Source: Acanthosepion esculentum
Taxonomy: Eukaryota > Mollusca > Cephalopoda > Sepiida > Sepiidae
Direction of reading: 5' to 3'
DNA length: 64,000 nucleotides
Assembly: GCA_964036315.1 (NCBI GenBank)
Contig: CAXIWW010000817.1
Coordinates: 7,971,501 to 8,035,500, forward strand
Below the pieces are notes generated by a model that saw only the letters and a list, made by a program, of their open reading frames with translations, had not been told where the DNA came from and did not search any database. Positions 13,301 through 25,560 of the stretch are shown here, one piece after another (the first letter of the stretch is position 1; the number at the start of each line of letters is the position of its first letter). The translations under genes and the position numbers were made by a program.

Positions 13301-13869
13301 ATGGGTCTTTCTGGTACAGTCTCTTGCGTGCGGTGTCGTCTGCGTGGGATTTTGTGGGATTGGGGGTCGTCTGCGTAGGTCTTTATGGGACTGGGGTCGA
13401 CTGCGTGGGTCATTCTGGGACTCTCTCCTGGGTGGGGGGTCGTCTGCGTGGGACATTCTGGGACTGTTTCCTGGGTGGGGGCTCGTCTGCGTTGGACTTT
13501 CTGGGACTGGGGTTCGTCTGCGTGGGTCTTTCTGGGACAGTCTCCTGGGTGCGGTGTCGTCTGCGTGTGACTTTGTGGGACTGGGGGTCTTCTGCGTGTG
13601 ACTTTCTGGGACTGTCTCCTGGGTGGGGGTCGTCTGTTTGGGACTTTCTGGGACTGTCTCCTGGGTCGGGGTCGTCTGCGTGGGACTTTCTGGGATTGTC
13701 TCCTGGCTGGGGGTCTTCTGCATGGGACTAACTGGGACTGTCTCCTGGGTGGGGGGTCGTCTGCGTGGGACTTGCTGGGACACTCTCCTGTCTGGGCGTC
13801 GTCTGCGTGGGACTTTCTTGGACTGGGCGTCGTCTGCGTGGGACTTTCTTGGACTGTCTCCTGGGTGGG
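12247..13869 (+). repeat. 811/812-bp tandem duplication inside satellite B
   Basis: Two adjacent copies, about 12247-13058 and 13059-13869. The offset is 812 bp at first and becomes 811 bp after a one-base G difference near 12575 (GGGTGTCGAC versus GGGGTCGAC). At least one substitution also separates them (GTCTGCCTGGG near 12370 against GTCTGCGTGGG). Shared private phrases include GTCTTTATGGGACTGG and TGGCTGGGGGTCTTCTGC. Edges are approximate because the surrounding monomers are similar. Confidence 0.8.
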
Positions 13870-14690
13870 GGATCGTCTGCGTGGGATTTCTGGGACTGTC
13901 TCCTGGGTGGGCGTCGTCTGCGTGGGACTTTCTGGGACTGTCTCCTGGGTGGGGGTCTTCTGCATGGGACTTCCTAGGACTGGGGGTCGTCTGTGTGGGA
14001 CTTTCTGGGACTGGGGGTCGTCTGCGTGGGTCTTTCTGGGACTGTCTCCTGGGTGGGGGTTCGTCTGCGTTGGACTTTCTTGGACTGTCTCATGCGTGGG
14101 GGTTCATCTGCGTGGGACTTTCTGGGTCTGTCTCCTGGGTGGGTGTTCGTGTGCGTGGGACTTTCTGTGACTGGGGGTTGTCTGCGTGGGATATATGGGT
14201 CTGTCTCCTGGGTGGGGGGTCGTCTGCATGGGACTTTCTGGGACTGGGGGTCGTCTGCGTGGGATATCTGGGTCTGTCTCCTGGGTGGGGGGTCGTCTGC
14301 ATGGGACTTTCTGGGACTGGGTGTCGTCTGCGTGCGACTTTCTGGGATTGTCTCCTGGGTTGGGGGGGTCATCTGCGTACGACTTGCTGGAACTGGGGGT
14401 CGTCTGCGTGGGACTTTTTGGGACTGTCTCCTGTCTGGAGGATCGTCTGCGTGTGACTTTCTGGGACTAGGGGGTCGTCTGCGTGGGACTTTCTGGGACT
14501 CGGGGTCGTCTGCGTTGAACTTTCTGGGACTGGGAGTCGTCTGCGTTGGACTTTCTGGGACTGTCTCCTGGGTGGGGGGTCGTATGCTTGGGACTTTGTG
14601 GGACTGGGGGTAGTCTGCGTGGGACTTTCTGGGAGTGGGTGTCGTCTGCGTTGGACTTTCTGGGACTGTCTCCTGGGTTGGGGGTCGTCT

Positions 14691-14782
14691 GTGTCGAAAA
14701 AACTTTTGTAATTATGGCTAAGGCAAGAAATTCCCGACAATTGGACACCAATATTTTGTGGATTCTATAAAAAGGAAAAATT
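14691..14782 (+). repeat. Truncated copy of module C at the duplication junction
   Basis: The first 92 bases of module C are present here: GTGTCGAAAAAAC, the 61-bp direct repeat, and the TATA-like TATAAAAAG (14766-14774). The module is cut at AAAAATT and joined to the middle of a satellite B monomer (CCTGGGTGGGG). It is identical to 25477-25568. It marks the breakpoint of the 10,786-bp duplication and is the only non-satellite sequence between 1.4 and 25.4 kb. Confidence 0.92.
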
Positions 14783-17700
14783 CCTGGGTGGGGAGTCGTC
14801 TGCGTGGGACTTTCTGGGACTGGGGCCGTCTGCGTGGGTCTTTCTGTGACTGTCTCTTGGGTGGGGGTTCGTCTGCGTGGGACTTTCTGGGTCTGTCTCC
14901 TGCGTGGGAGGTCGTCTGCTTGGGACTTTCAGGGACTGGGTGTCGTCTGCGTGGGAGTTTCTGGGACAGTCTCCTGGGTGGGGCTCGTCGGCGTGGGATT
15001 TTCTGGGACTGGGGGCGTCTGAGTGAAACTTTCTGGGACTGTGGGTCGTCTCCGTGGGACTTTCTTGGACTGTCTCATGGGTGGGGGGTCGTCTGCGTGG
15101 GACTTTCTGGGACTGTCTACTTGGTGGGGGGGTCGTCTGCGTAGGACATTGTGGGACTGGTGGTCGTGTGCGTGGGACTTTCTGGGACTGGTGGTCGTCT
15201 GCGTGTTACTTTCTGGGACTGTCTCCTGGGTGGGGGGTCGTCTGTATGGGACATTCTTGGACTCGGGGTCGTCTGCGTGGGTCTTTCTTGGACTCTCTCC
15301 ATGGTGGGGGGTCGTCTGCGTGGGACTTTCTGGGACTGTCTCCTGGGTGGGGAGTCGTCTGCGTGGGACTTTCTGGGACTGGGGTCGTCTGCGTGGGTCT
15401 TTCTGGGACTGTCTCCTGGGTGGGGGTTCGTCTGCGTGGGACTTTCTGGGACTGTCTCCTGGGTGGGTAGTCGTCTGCTTGGGACTTTCTGAGACAGGGG
15501 GTCGTCTGCGTGGGTCTTTCTGGTACAGACTCCTGGGTGGGGGTCCGTCTGCGTGGGACTTTCTGGGACTGTCTCCTTTGTGGAGGGTCCTCTGCGTGGG
15601 ATTTTTTGGGTCTGGGTGTCGTCTGCGTGGGACTTTCTGGGACAGGGGGTCTTCTGCGTGGGACTTTCTGGGACTGGGTTTCGTCTTCGTGGGACATTCT
15701 GGGACTGGGGGTTGTCTGCGTGGGACTTTCAGGGACTCTCTTCTGGGTGGGGGATCGTCTGCGTGGGACTTTCTGGGACTGTCTCCTTGGTGGGGGGCGT
15801 CTGCGTGGGACATTCTGGGACTGTGGGTCGTCTGCGTGGGACTTTCTGGGACTGTCTCCTTGGTGGGGGCCGTCTGCGTGGGACTTTGTGGGACTGGTGG
15901 TCGTCTGCGTGGGACTTTCTTGGACTGGGGGTCGTCTGCGTGTTACTTTCTGGGACTGTCTCCTGGGTGGGGGGTCGTCTGTATGGGACTTTCTAGGACT
16001 CGGGGTCGTCTGCGTGGATCTTTTTTGGACTCTCTCCTGGGTGGGGCGTCGTCTGTGTGGGACTTTCTGGGACTGTCTCCTGGGTGGGGATTCGTCTGCC
16101 TGGGACTTTCTGAGACTGGGTGTCATCTGCGTGGTAGTTTCTGGGACTGTCTCCTGGGTGGGGGTCGTCTGCGTGGGACTATCTGGGACTGAGGATTGTC
16201 TGCGTGGGACTTACAGGGACTCTCTTCTGGGTGGGGGATCGTCTGCGTGGGACTTTCTGGGACTGTCTCCTTGGTGGGGGGCGTCTGCGTGCGACATTCT
16301 GGGACTGTGGGTCGTCTGCGTGGGACATTCTGGGACTGTCTCCTGGGTGGGGGGTCGTCTGCGTGGGACTTTGTGGTACTGGTGGTCGTCTGCGTTGGAC
16401 TTTCTCGGACTGGGGGTCGTCTGCGTGTTACTTTCTGGGACAGTCTCCTGCGTGGGGGGTCGTCTGTATGGGACTTTCTTGGACTCGGGGTCGTCTGCGT
16501 GGGTCTTTCTTGGACTCTCTCCTTGGTGGGGGGTCGTCTGCGTGGGACTTTCTGGGACTGTCTCCTGGGTGGGGAGTCGTCTGCGTGGGACTTTCTGGGA
16601 CTGGGGTCGTCTGCGTGGGTCTTTCTGGGACTGTCTCCTCGGTGGGGGTTCGTCTGCGTGGGACTTCCTGGGACTGTCTCCTGCGTGGGAGGTCGTCATC
16701 TTGGGACTTTCAGGGACTGGGTGTCGTCTGCGTGGGAGTTTCTGGGACAGTCTCCTGGGTGGCGTTCGTCTGCGTGGGACTTTCTGGGACTGGGGGTCGT
16801 CTGCGTGGGACTTTCTGGGACTGTCTCCTGGGTTGGGGGTAGTCTGCGTGGGACTTTTTGGGACTGTCACCTGAGTGGAGGGTCCTCTGCGTGGGATTTT
16901 TTGGGACTGGGTGTCGTCTGCGTGGGACTTTCTGGGACAGGGGGTCTTCTGCGTGGGACTTTCTGGGACTGTCTCCTGGGTGGGGGGTCGTCTGTATGGG
17001 ACTTTCTAGGACTCGGGGTCGTCTGCGTGGATCTTTTTTGGACTCTCTCCTGGGTGGGGCGTCGTCTGCGTGGGACTTTCTGGGACAGTCTCCTGGGTGG
17101 GGATTCGTCTGCCTGGGACTTTCTGAGAAAGGGTGTCATCTGCGTGGTAGTTTCTGGGACTGTCTCCTGGGTGGGGGTCGTCTGCGTGGGACTTTCTGGC
17201 ACTGGGCTCCTCTGCGTGGGACTTTCTGGGACTTTCTCCTGGGTGGGGGTTCGTCTGCGTGGGACTTTCTGGGACTGTCTCCTTTGTGGAGGGTCCTCTG
17301 CGTGGGATTTTTTGGGACTGGGAGTCGTCTGCGTGGGACTTTCTGGGACAGGGGGTCTTCTGCTTGGGACTTTCTGGGACTGGGGTTCGTCTTCGTGGGA
17401 CATTCTGGGACTGGGGGTTGTCTGCGTGGGACTTTCAGGGACTCTCTTCTGGGTGGGGGATAGTCTGCGTGGGACTTTCTGGGACTGTCTCCTTGGTGGG
17501 GGGCGTCTGCGTTGGACATTCTGGGACTGTGGGTCGTCTGCGTGGGACTTTCTGGGACTGTCTCCTTGGTGGGGGCCGTCTGCGTGGGAATTTGTGGGAC
17601 TGGTGGTCGTCTGCGTGGGACTTTCTTGGACTGGGGGTCGTCTGCGTGTTACTTTCTGGGACTGTCTCCTGGGTGGGGGGTCTTCTGTATGGGACTTTCT

Positions 17701-20700
17701 AGGACTCGGGGTCGTCTGCGTGGATCTTTTTTGGACTCTCTCCTGGGTGGGGCGTCGTCTGCGTGGGACTCTCTGGGACTGTCTCCTGGGTGGGGATTCG
17801 TCTGCCTGGGACTTTCTGAGACTGGGTGTCATCTGCGTGGTAGTTTCTGGGACTGTCTCCAGGGTGGGGGTCGTCTGCGTGGGACTTTCTGGGACTGGGC
17901 TCCTCTGCGTGGGACTTTCTCCTGGGTGGGGGTTCGTTTGCGTGGGACTTTCTGGGACTGTCTCCTGCGTGGGAGGTCGTCTGCTTGGGACTTTCATGGA
18001 CTGGGTGTCGTCTGCGTGTGACTTTCTGGGACTGTCTCCTGGGTGGGGGTCGTCTGCCTGGGACTATCTGGGACTGGGGGTTGTCTGCGTGGGACTTTCA
18101 GGGACTCTCTTCTGGGTGGGGGATCGTCTGCGTGGGACTTTCTGGGACTGTCTCCTTGGTGGGGGGGCGTCTGCGTGCGACATTCTGGGACTGTGGGTCG
18201 TCTGCGTGGGACATTCTGGGACTGTCTCCTGGTTGGGGGGTCGTCTGCGTGGGACTTTGTGGTACTGGTGGTCGTCTGCGTTGGACTTTCTGGGACTGGG
18301 GGTCGTCTGCGTGTTACTTTTTGGGACAGTCTCCTGGGTGGGGGGTCGTCTGCGTGGGACTTTCTGGGACTGTCTCCTGGGTGGGTAGTCGTCTGCTTGG
18401 GACTTTCTGAGAGAGGGGGTCGTCTGCGTGGGTCTTTCTGGTACAGACTCCTGGGTGGAGGTCCGTCTGCGTGGGAATTTTTGGGACTGTCACCTGAGTG
18501 GAGGGTCCTCTGCGTGGGATTTTTTGGGACTGGGTGTCGTCTGCGTGGGACTTTCTGGGACAGGGGGTCTTCTGCGTGGGACTTTCTGGGACAGGGGTTC
18601 GTCTTCGTGGGACATTCTGGGACTGGGGGTTGTCTGCGTGGGACTTTCAGGGACTCTCTTCTGGGTGGGGGATCGTCTGCGTGGGACTTTCTGGGACTGT
18701 CTCCTTGGTGGGGGGCGTCTGCGTGGGACATTCTTGGACTGTGGGTCGTCTGCGTGGGAATTTCTGGGACTGTCTCCTGGGTGGGGGCCGTCTGCGTGGG
18801 ACTTTGTGGGACTGGTGGTCGTCTGCGTGGGACTTTCTGGGACTGGTGGTCGTCTGCGTGTTACTTTCTGGGACTGTCTCCTGGGTGGGGGGTCGTCTGT
18901 ATGGGACTTTCTAGGACTCGGGGTCATCTGCGTGGATCTTTTTTGGACTCTCTCCTGGGTGGGGAGTCGTCTGCGTGGGACTTTCTGGGACTGTCTCCTG
19001 GGTGGGGATTCGTCTGCCTGGGACTTTCTGAGACTGGGTGTCATCTGCGTGGTAGTTTCTGGGACTGTCTCCTGGGTGGGGGTCGTCTGCGTGGGACTTT
19101 CTGGGACTGGGCTCCTCTGCGTGGGACTTTCTGGGACTTTCTCCTGGGTGGGGGTTCGTCTGCGTGGGACTTTCTGGGACTGTCTCCTGCGTGGGAGGTT
19201 GTCTGCTTGGGACTTTCAGGGACTCGGTGTCGTCTGCGTGGGACTTTCTGGGACTGTCTCCTGGGTGGGGGTCGTCTGCGTGGGACTTTCTGGGACTGGG
19301 CTCGTCTGCGTGGGACTTTCTTGGACTGTCTCCTCGGTGGGGAGTCGTCTGCGTGGGACTATCTGGGACTGGGGGTTGTCTGCGTGGGACTTTCAGGGAC
19401 TCTCTTCTGGTTGGGGGATCGTCTGCGTGGGACTTTCTGGGACTGTCTCCTTGGTGGGGGGCGTCTCCGTGCGACATTCTGGGACTGTGGGTCGTCTGCG
19501 TGGGACATTCTGGGACTGTCTCCTGGGTGGGGGGTCGTCTGCGTGGGACTTTGTGGTACTGGTGGTCGTCTGCGTGTTACTTTCTGGGACAGTCTCCTGG
19601 GTGGGGGGTCGTCTGTATGGGACTTTCTAGGACTCGGTGTCGTCTGCGTGGATCTTTTTTGGACTCTCTCCTGGGTGGGGCGTTGTCTGCGTGGGACTTT
19701 CTGGGACTGTCTCCTGTGTGGGGATTCTTCTGCCTGGGACTTTCTGAGACTGGGTGTCATCTGCGTTGTAGTTTCAGGGACTGTATCCTGGGTGGGGGTC
19801 GTCTGCATGGGACTTTCTGGGACTGGGCTCGTCTGCGTGGGACTTTCTGGGACTTTCTCCTGGGTGGGGGGTCGTCTGCGTGGGACTTTCTGGGACTGTC
19901 TCCTGGGTGGGGAGTCGTCTGCGTGGGACTTTCTGGGACTGGGGTCGTCTGCGTGGGTCTTTCTGGGACTGTCTCCTGGGTGGGGGTTCGTCTGCGTGGG
20001 ACTTTCTGGGACAGTCTCCTGGGTGGGGTTCGTCTGCGTGGGACTTTCTGGGACTGGGGGTTGTCTGCGTGGGACTTACTGGGACAGTGGGTCGTCTCCG
20101 TGGGACTTTCTGCGACTGTCTCATGGGTGGGGGGGTCGTCTGCGTGGGACTTTCTGGGACTGTCTCCTTGGTGGGGGGGTCGTCTGCGTAGGTCATTGTG
20201 TTACTGGTGGTCGTGTGCGTGGGACTTTCTGGGACTGGTGGTCGTCTGCGTGTTACTTTCTGAGACTGTCTCCTGGGTGGGGGGTCGTCTGTATGGGACT
20301 TTCTTGGACTCGGGGTCGTCTGCGTGGGTCTTTCTTGGACTCTCTCCTGGGTGGGGGGTCGTCTGCCTGGGACTTCCTGGGACAGTCTCCTGGGTAGTGT
20401 TCGTCCGCGTGGGACTTTCTGGGACTGGGGGTCGTCTGCGTGGGACTTTCTGGGACTGTCTCCTGGGTGGGGAGTCGTCTGCGTGGGATATCTAGGACTG
20501 TCTCCTGGGTGGGGGGTCGTCTGCATGGGACTTTCTGTGACTGTGGGTCTTCTGCGCATACATTCTGGGACTGTCTCCTGGGTGGGGGGTCGTCTGCGTC
20601 GGATTTTGTGGGATTGGGTGTAGTCTGCGTGGGACTTTCTGGGACTGGGGGTCGTCTGCGTGGGTCATTCTGGGACTCTCTCCTGGGTGGGGGGTCGTCT

Positions 20701-23032
20701 GCGTGGGACATTCTGGGACTGTTTCCTGGGTGGGGCCTCGTTTGCGTGGGACTTTCTGGGACTGGGGGTCGTCTGCGTGGGACTTTCTGGGACAGTCTCC
20801 TGGGTGCGGTGTCGTCTGAGAGGGACTTTGTGGGACTGGGGGTCTTCTGCGTGGGACTTTCTGGGACTGGGGTTCGTCTGCGTGGGACTTTCTGGGACTG
20901 TCTCCTGGGTGAGGGTCGTCTCCCTGGGATATCTAGGACTGTCTCCTGGGTGGGGGGTCGTCTGCATGGGATTTTCTGGGACTGGGGGTCTTTTGCGTGG
21001 GACTTTCTGGGACTGTCTCCTGCGTGGGGGGTCGTCTGCGTGGGACATTCTTGGACTGGGGCTCGTCTGCGTGTGGCTTTCTGGGACTGTCTCCTGGGTG
21101 GGTGGTCGTCTGCGTGGGATATCTAGGACTGTCTCCTGGGTGTGGGGTCGTCTGCATGGGACTTTCTGGAACTGTGGTTCTTCTGCGTGGGACTTTCTGG
21201 GACTGTCTCCTGGGTGGGGGTCGTCTGCGTGGGATATCTAGGACTGTCTCCTGGGTGGGGGGTCGTCTGCATGGGTCTTTCTGGTACAGTCTCCTGGGTG
21301 CGGTGTCGTCTGCGTGGGATTTTGTGGGATTGGGGGTCGTCTGCGTGGGACATTCTGGGACTGGGGGTCGTCTGCGTGGGTCTTTCTGGGACAGTCTCCT
21401 GGGTGCGGTGTCGTCTGCGTGGGACTTTTTGGGACTGGGGGTCTTCTGCGTGGGACTTTCTTGGACTGGGGGTCGTCTGCGTGGGACTTTCTGGGACTGT
21501 CTCCTGGTTGGGGGGTCGTCTTTTTGGGACTTTCTGTGACTGTCTCCTGGGTGGGGGTCGTCTGCGAGGGACTTTCTGGGACTGTCTCCTGGGTGAGGGC
21601 TCGACTGCGTGGGACTTTCTGGGACTGTCTCCTGGGTTGGGGTCGTCTGCATGGGACTGTCTGGGACTGGGGGTCTTTTGCCTAGGACTTTCTGGGACTG
21701 TCTCCTGCGTGGGGTGTCGTCTGCGTGGGACTTTCTTGGACTGTCTCCTGGGTGGTGGTCGTCTGCGTGGGACTTTCTGGGACTGGGGGTCGTCTGCGTG
21801 GGACTTTCTGGGACTGTCTCCTGGGTGGGGGGTCGTCTGCGTGGGACTTTCTGTGACTGTCTCCTGGGTGGGTGTTCGTCTGCGTGGGATTTTCTGGGAC
21901 TGGGGGTCGTCTGCGTGGGACTTGCTGGGACACTCTCCTGTCTGGCTTCTGGGTGTGGGGTCGTCTGCGTGGGATATCTAAGACTGTCTCCTGGGTGCGG
22001 TGTCGTCTGCATGGGACTTTCTGGGACTGGGTGTCGTCTGCATGGGTCTTTCTGGTACAGTCTCCTGGGTGCGGTGTCGTCTGCGTGGGATTTTGTGGGA
22101 CTGGGGGTCATCTCCGTGGGACTTTCTGGGATTGGGGGTCGTCTGCGTGGGACTTCCTGGGACTGTCTCCTGGGTGGGGGGTCGACTGCGTGGGACTTTC
22201 TGGGACTGGGGGTCGTCTGCGTGGGTCTTTCTTGGACTGGAGGTCTTCTCCGTGGGACTTTGTGGGAGTGTCTCCTGGGTGGGTGTCGTCTGTTTTGGAC
22301 TTTCCGGGACTGTCTCCTGGGTGGGGGCTCGTCTGCGTGGGACTTTCTGGGACTGTCTCCTGGGTGGGGGTCGTCTGCGTGGGATATCTAGGACTGTCTC
22401 CTTGGTGGAGGGTCGTCTGCATGGGATTTTCTGGGACTGGGGGTCTTTTGCGTGGGAATTTCTGGGACTGTCTCCTGCGTGGGGGGTCTTCTGCGTGGGA
22501 CTTTCTTGGACTGGGGCTCATCTGCGTGGGACTTTCTGGGAATGTCTACTGGGTTGGGGGTCGTCTTCGTGGGATATCTAGGACTGTCTCCTGGGTGGTG
22601 GGTCGTCTGCATGGGACTTTCTGGAACTGTGGGTCTTCCGCGTGGGACTTTCTTGGACTGGCTCTTGGGTGGGGGGTCGTCTGCGTGGGACTTTCTGGAA
22701 CTGTCTCGTGGGTGGGGGGTCGTCTGCGTGGGACTTTCTGGGACTGTCTCCTGGGTGGGTGTCGTCTGCGTGGGATTTTCTGGGACTGTCTCCTGTCTGG
22801 GGGTCGTCAGCGTGGGACTTTCTGTGACTGTCTCCTGGGTGGTGATCGTCTGCGTGGGATATCTAGGACAGTCTCCTGGGTGGAGGTTCGTCTTCATGGG
22901 ACTTTCTGGGACTGGGGGTCTTTTGCGTGGGACTTTCTGGGACTGTCTCCTGCGTGGGGGGTCGTCTGCGTCGGACTTTCAGGGACTGGGTGTCGTCTGC
23001 GTGGGACTTTCTGGGACTGTCTCGTGGGTGGG

Positions 23033-24655
23033 GGGTCGTCTGAGTGGGACTTTCTGGGACTGTCTCCTGGGTGGGTGTTCGTCTGCGTGGGATTTTCTGG
23101 GATTGAGGGTCGTCTGCGTGGGACATGCTGGCACACTCTCCTGTCTGGGGGTCGTCTGCCTGGGACTTTCTGGGACTGTCTCCTGGGTGGGGGTCGTCTG
23201 CGTGGGATATCTAGGACTGTCTCCTGGGTGGGGTGTCGTCTGCATGGGACTTTCTGGGACTGGGGGTTGTCTGCATGGGTCTTTCTGGTACAGTCTCTTG
23301 CGTGCGGTGTCGTCTGCGTGGGATTTTGTGGGATTGGGGGTCGTCTGCGTAGGTCTTTATGGGACTGGGTGTCGACTGCGTGGGTCATTCTGGGACTCTC
23401 TCCTGGGTGGGGGGTCGTCTGCGTGGGACATTCTGGGACTGTTTCCTGGGTGGGGGCTCGTCTGCGTTGGACTTTCTGGGACTGGGGTTCGTCTGCGTGG
23501 GTCTTTCTGGGACAGTCTCCTGGGTGCGGTGTCGTCTGCGTGTGACTTTGTGGGACTGGGGGTCTTCTGCGTGTGACTTTCTGGGACTGTCTCCTGGGTG
23601 GGGGTCGTCTGTTTGGGACTTTCTGGGACTGTCTCCTGGGTCGGGGTCGTCTGCGTGGGACTTTCTGGGATTGTCTCCTGGCTGGGGGTCTTCTGCATGG
23701 GACTAACTGGGACTGTCTCCTGGGTGGGGGGTCGTCTGCGTGGGACTTGCTGGGACACTCTCCTGTCTGGGCGTCGTCTGCGTGGGACTTTCTTGGACTG
23801 GGCGTCGTCTGCGTGGGACTTTCTTGGACTGTCTCCTGGGTGGGGGGTCGTCTGAGTGGGACTTTCTGGGACTGTCTCCTGGGTGGGTGTTCGTCTGCGT
23901 GGGATTTTCTGGGATTGAGGGTCGTCTGCGTGGGACATGCTGGCACACTCTCCTGTCTGGGGGTCGTCTGCGTGGGACTTTCTGGGACTGTCTCCTGGGT
24001 GGGGGTCGTCTGCGTGGGATATCTAGGACTGTCTCCTGGGTGGGGTGTCGTCTGCATGGGACTTTCTGGGACTGGGGGTTGTCTGCATGGGTCTTTCTGG
24101 TACAGTCTCTTGCGTGCGGTGTCGTCTGCGTGGGATTTTGTGGGATTGGGGGTCGTCTGCGTAGGTCTTTATGGGACTGGGGTCGACTGCGTGGGTCATT
24201 CTGGGACTCTCTCCTGGGTGGGGGGTCGTCTGCGTGGGACATTCTGGGACTGTTTCCTGGGTGGGGGCTCGTCTGCGTTGGACTTTCTGGGACTGGGGTT
24301 CGTCTGCGTGGGTCTTTCTGGGACAGTCTCCTGGGTGCGGTGTCGTCTGCGTGTGACTTTGTGGGACTGGGGGTCTTCTGCGTGTGACTTTCTGGGACTG
24401 TCTCCTGGGTGGGGGTCGTCTGTTTGGGACTTTCTGGGACTGTCTCCTGGGTCGGGGTCGTCTGCGTGGGACTTTCTGGGATTGTCTCCTGGCTGGGGGT
24501 CTTCTGCATGGGACTAACTGGGACTGTCTCCTGGGTGGGGGGTCGTCTGCGTGGGACTTGCTGGGACACTCTCCTGTCTGGGCGTCGTCTGCGTGGGACT
24601 TTCTTGGACTGGGCGTCGTCTGCGTGGGACTTTCTTGGACTGTCTCCTGGGTGGG
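23033..24655 (+). repeat. 811/812-bp duplication, copy within the second 10.8-kb block
   Basis: This is the exact image of 12247-13869 shifted by 10,786 bp, carrying the same internal one-base length difference. The smaller duplication therefore existed before the 10.8-kb one. Confidence 0.8.
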
Positions 24656-25476
24656 GGATCGTCTGCGTGGGATTTCTGGGACTGTCTCCTGGGTGGGCGT
24701 CGTCTGCGTGGGACTTTCTGGGACTGTCTCCTGGGTGGGGGTCTTCTGCATGGGACTTCCTAGGACTGGGGGTCGTCTGTGTGGGACTTTCTGGGACTGG
24801 GGGTCGTCTGCGTGGGTCTTTCTGGGACTGTCTCCTGGGTGGGGGTTCGTCTGCGTTGGACTTTCTTGGACTGTCTCATGCGTGGGGGTTCATCTGCGTG
24901 GGACTTTCTGGGTCTGTCTCCTGGGTGGGTGTTCGTGTGCGTGGGACTTTCTGTGACTGGGGGTTGTCTGCGTGGGATATATGGGTCTGTCTCCTGGGTG
25001 GGGGGTCGTCTGCATGGGACTTTCTGGGACTGGGGGTCGTCTGCGTGGGATATCTGGGTCTGTCTCCTGGGTGGGGGGTCGTCTGCATGGGACTTTCTGG
25101 GACTGGGTGTCGTCTGCGTGCGACTTTCTGGGATTGTCTCCTGGGTTGGGGGGGTCATCTGCGTACGACTTGCTGGAACTGGGGGTCGTCTGCGTGGGAC
25201 TTTTTGGGACTGTCTCCTGTCTGGAGGATCGTCTGCGTGTGACTTTCTGGGACTAGGGGGTCGTCTGCGTGGGACTTTCTGGGACTCGGGGTCGTCTGCG
25301 TTGAACTTTCTGGGACTGGGAGTCGTCTGCGTTGGACTTTCTGGGACTGTCTCCTGGGTGGGGGGTCGTATGCTTGGGACTTTGTGGGACTGGGGGTAGT
25401 CTGCGTGGGACTTTCTGGGAGTGGGTGTCGTCTGCGTTGGACTTTCTGGGACTGTCTCCTGGGTTGGGGGTCGTCT

Positions 25477-25537
25477 GTGTCGAAAAAACTTTTGTAATTA
25501 TGGCTAAGGCAAGAAATTCCCGACAATTGGACACCAA
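25477..25537 (+). repeat. Terminal direct repeat of module C, outer copy (61 bp)
   Basis: Begins GTGTCGAAAAAAC and ends CAATTGGACACCAA. GTGTC at the start and GACAC near the end form a short inverted pair. Where the other copies read GGTAAG this one reads GGCAAG. The start overlaps the satellite B phrase GTCGTCTGYGT, giving a few bases of microhomology at the B/C junction. Confidence 0.85.
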
Positions 25538-25551
25538 TATTTTGTGGATTC

Positions 25552-25560
25552 TATAAAAAG
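25552..25560 (+). promoter_or_regulatory. TATA-like box in module C
   Basis: TATAAAAAG lies 15 bp inside the outer direct repeat and reads toward satellite D. It is preserved in the inverted copy (reverse complement at 54801-54809) and in the truncated copy (14766-14774). It matches the general TATA-box pattern, but AT-rich DNA produces such matches by chance. No initiator or downstream gene is evident. Confidence 0.25.

Larger units (their letters stand above)
3997..14782 (+). repeat. 10,786-bp direct duplication, copy 1
   Basis: This segment recurs immediately downstream at a constant offset of 10,786 bp. It starts within satellite B at CCTGGGTGGGGAGTCGTC (3997) and ends in the first 92 bases of module C, at AAAAATT (14782). 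Conceptual translations of all compared open frames are identical between the copies. Spot checks of raw sequence at both ends found no substitution. Internally it carries B higher-order repeats, a block rich in GATATC-bearing monomers (about 9.7-13.3 kb) and an 811/812-bp tandem duplication. Confidence 0.93.
1419..25476 (+). repeat. Satellite B, 31/43-bp G/T-rich array (left copy)
   Basis: A continuous array of two interleaved monomers. The short one is 31 bp, with CTGCGTGGGACTTTCTGGGA followed by CTGGGGGTCGT. The long one is about 43 bp and carries about 12 extra bases including TCTCCTGGGTGG. The G-run before TCGT varies from about 3 to 8. By count the 31-mer has 14 G, 9 T, 6 C and 2 A, so the + strand is strongly G- and T-skewed. 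Monomers are grouped into higher-order units of several hundred bp to over 1 kb. Phrases such as GTCATCTGCGTGGTAG recur near 5.3, 6.3, 7.0 and 8.2 kb, with a variant near 9.0 kb. The array contains a 10,786-bp tandem duplication, listed separately. Long open frames on both strands are repeat artefacts. Confidence 0.95.
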
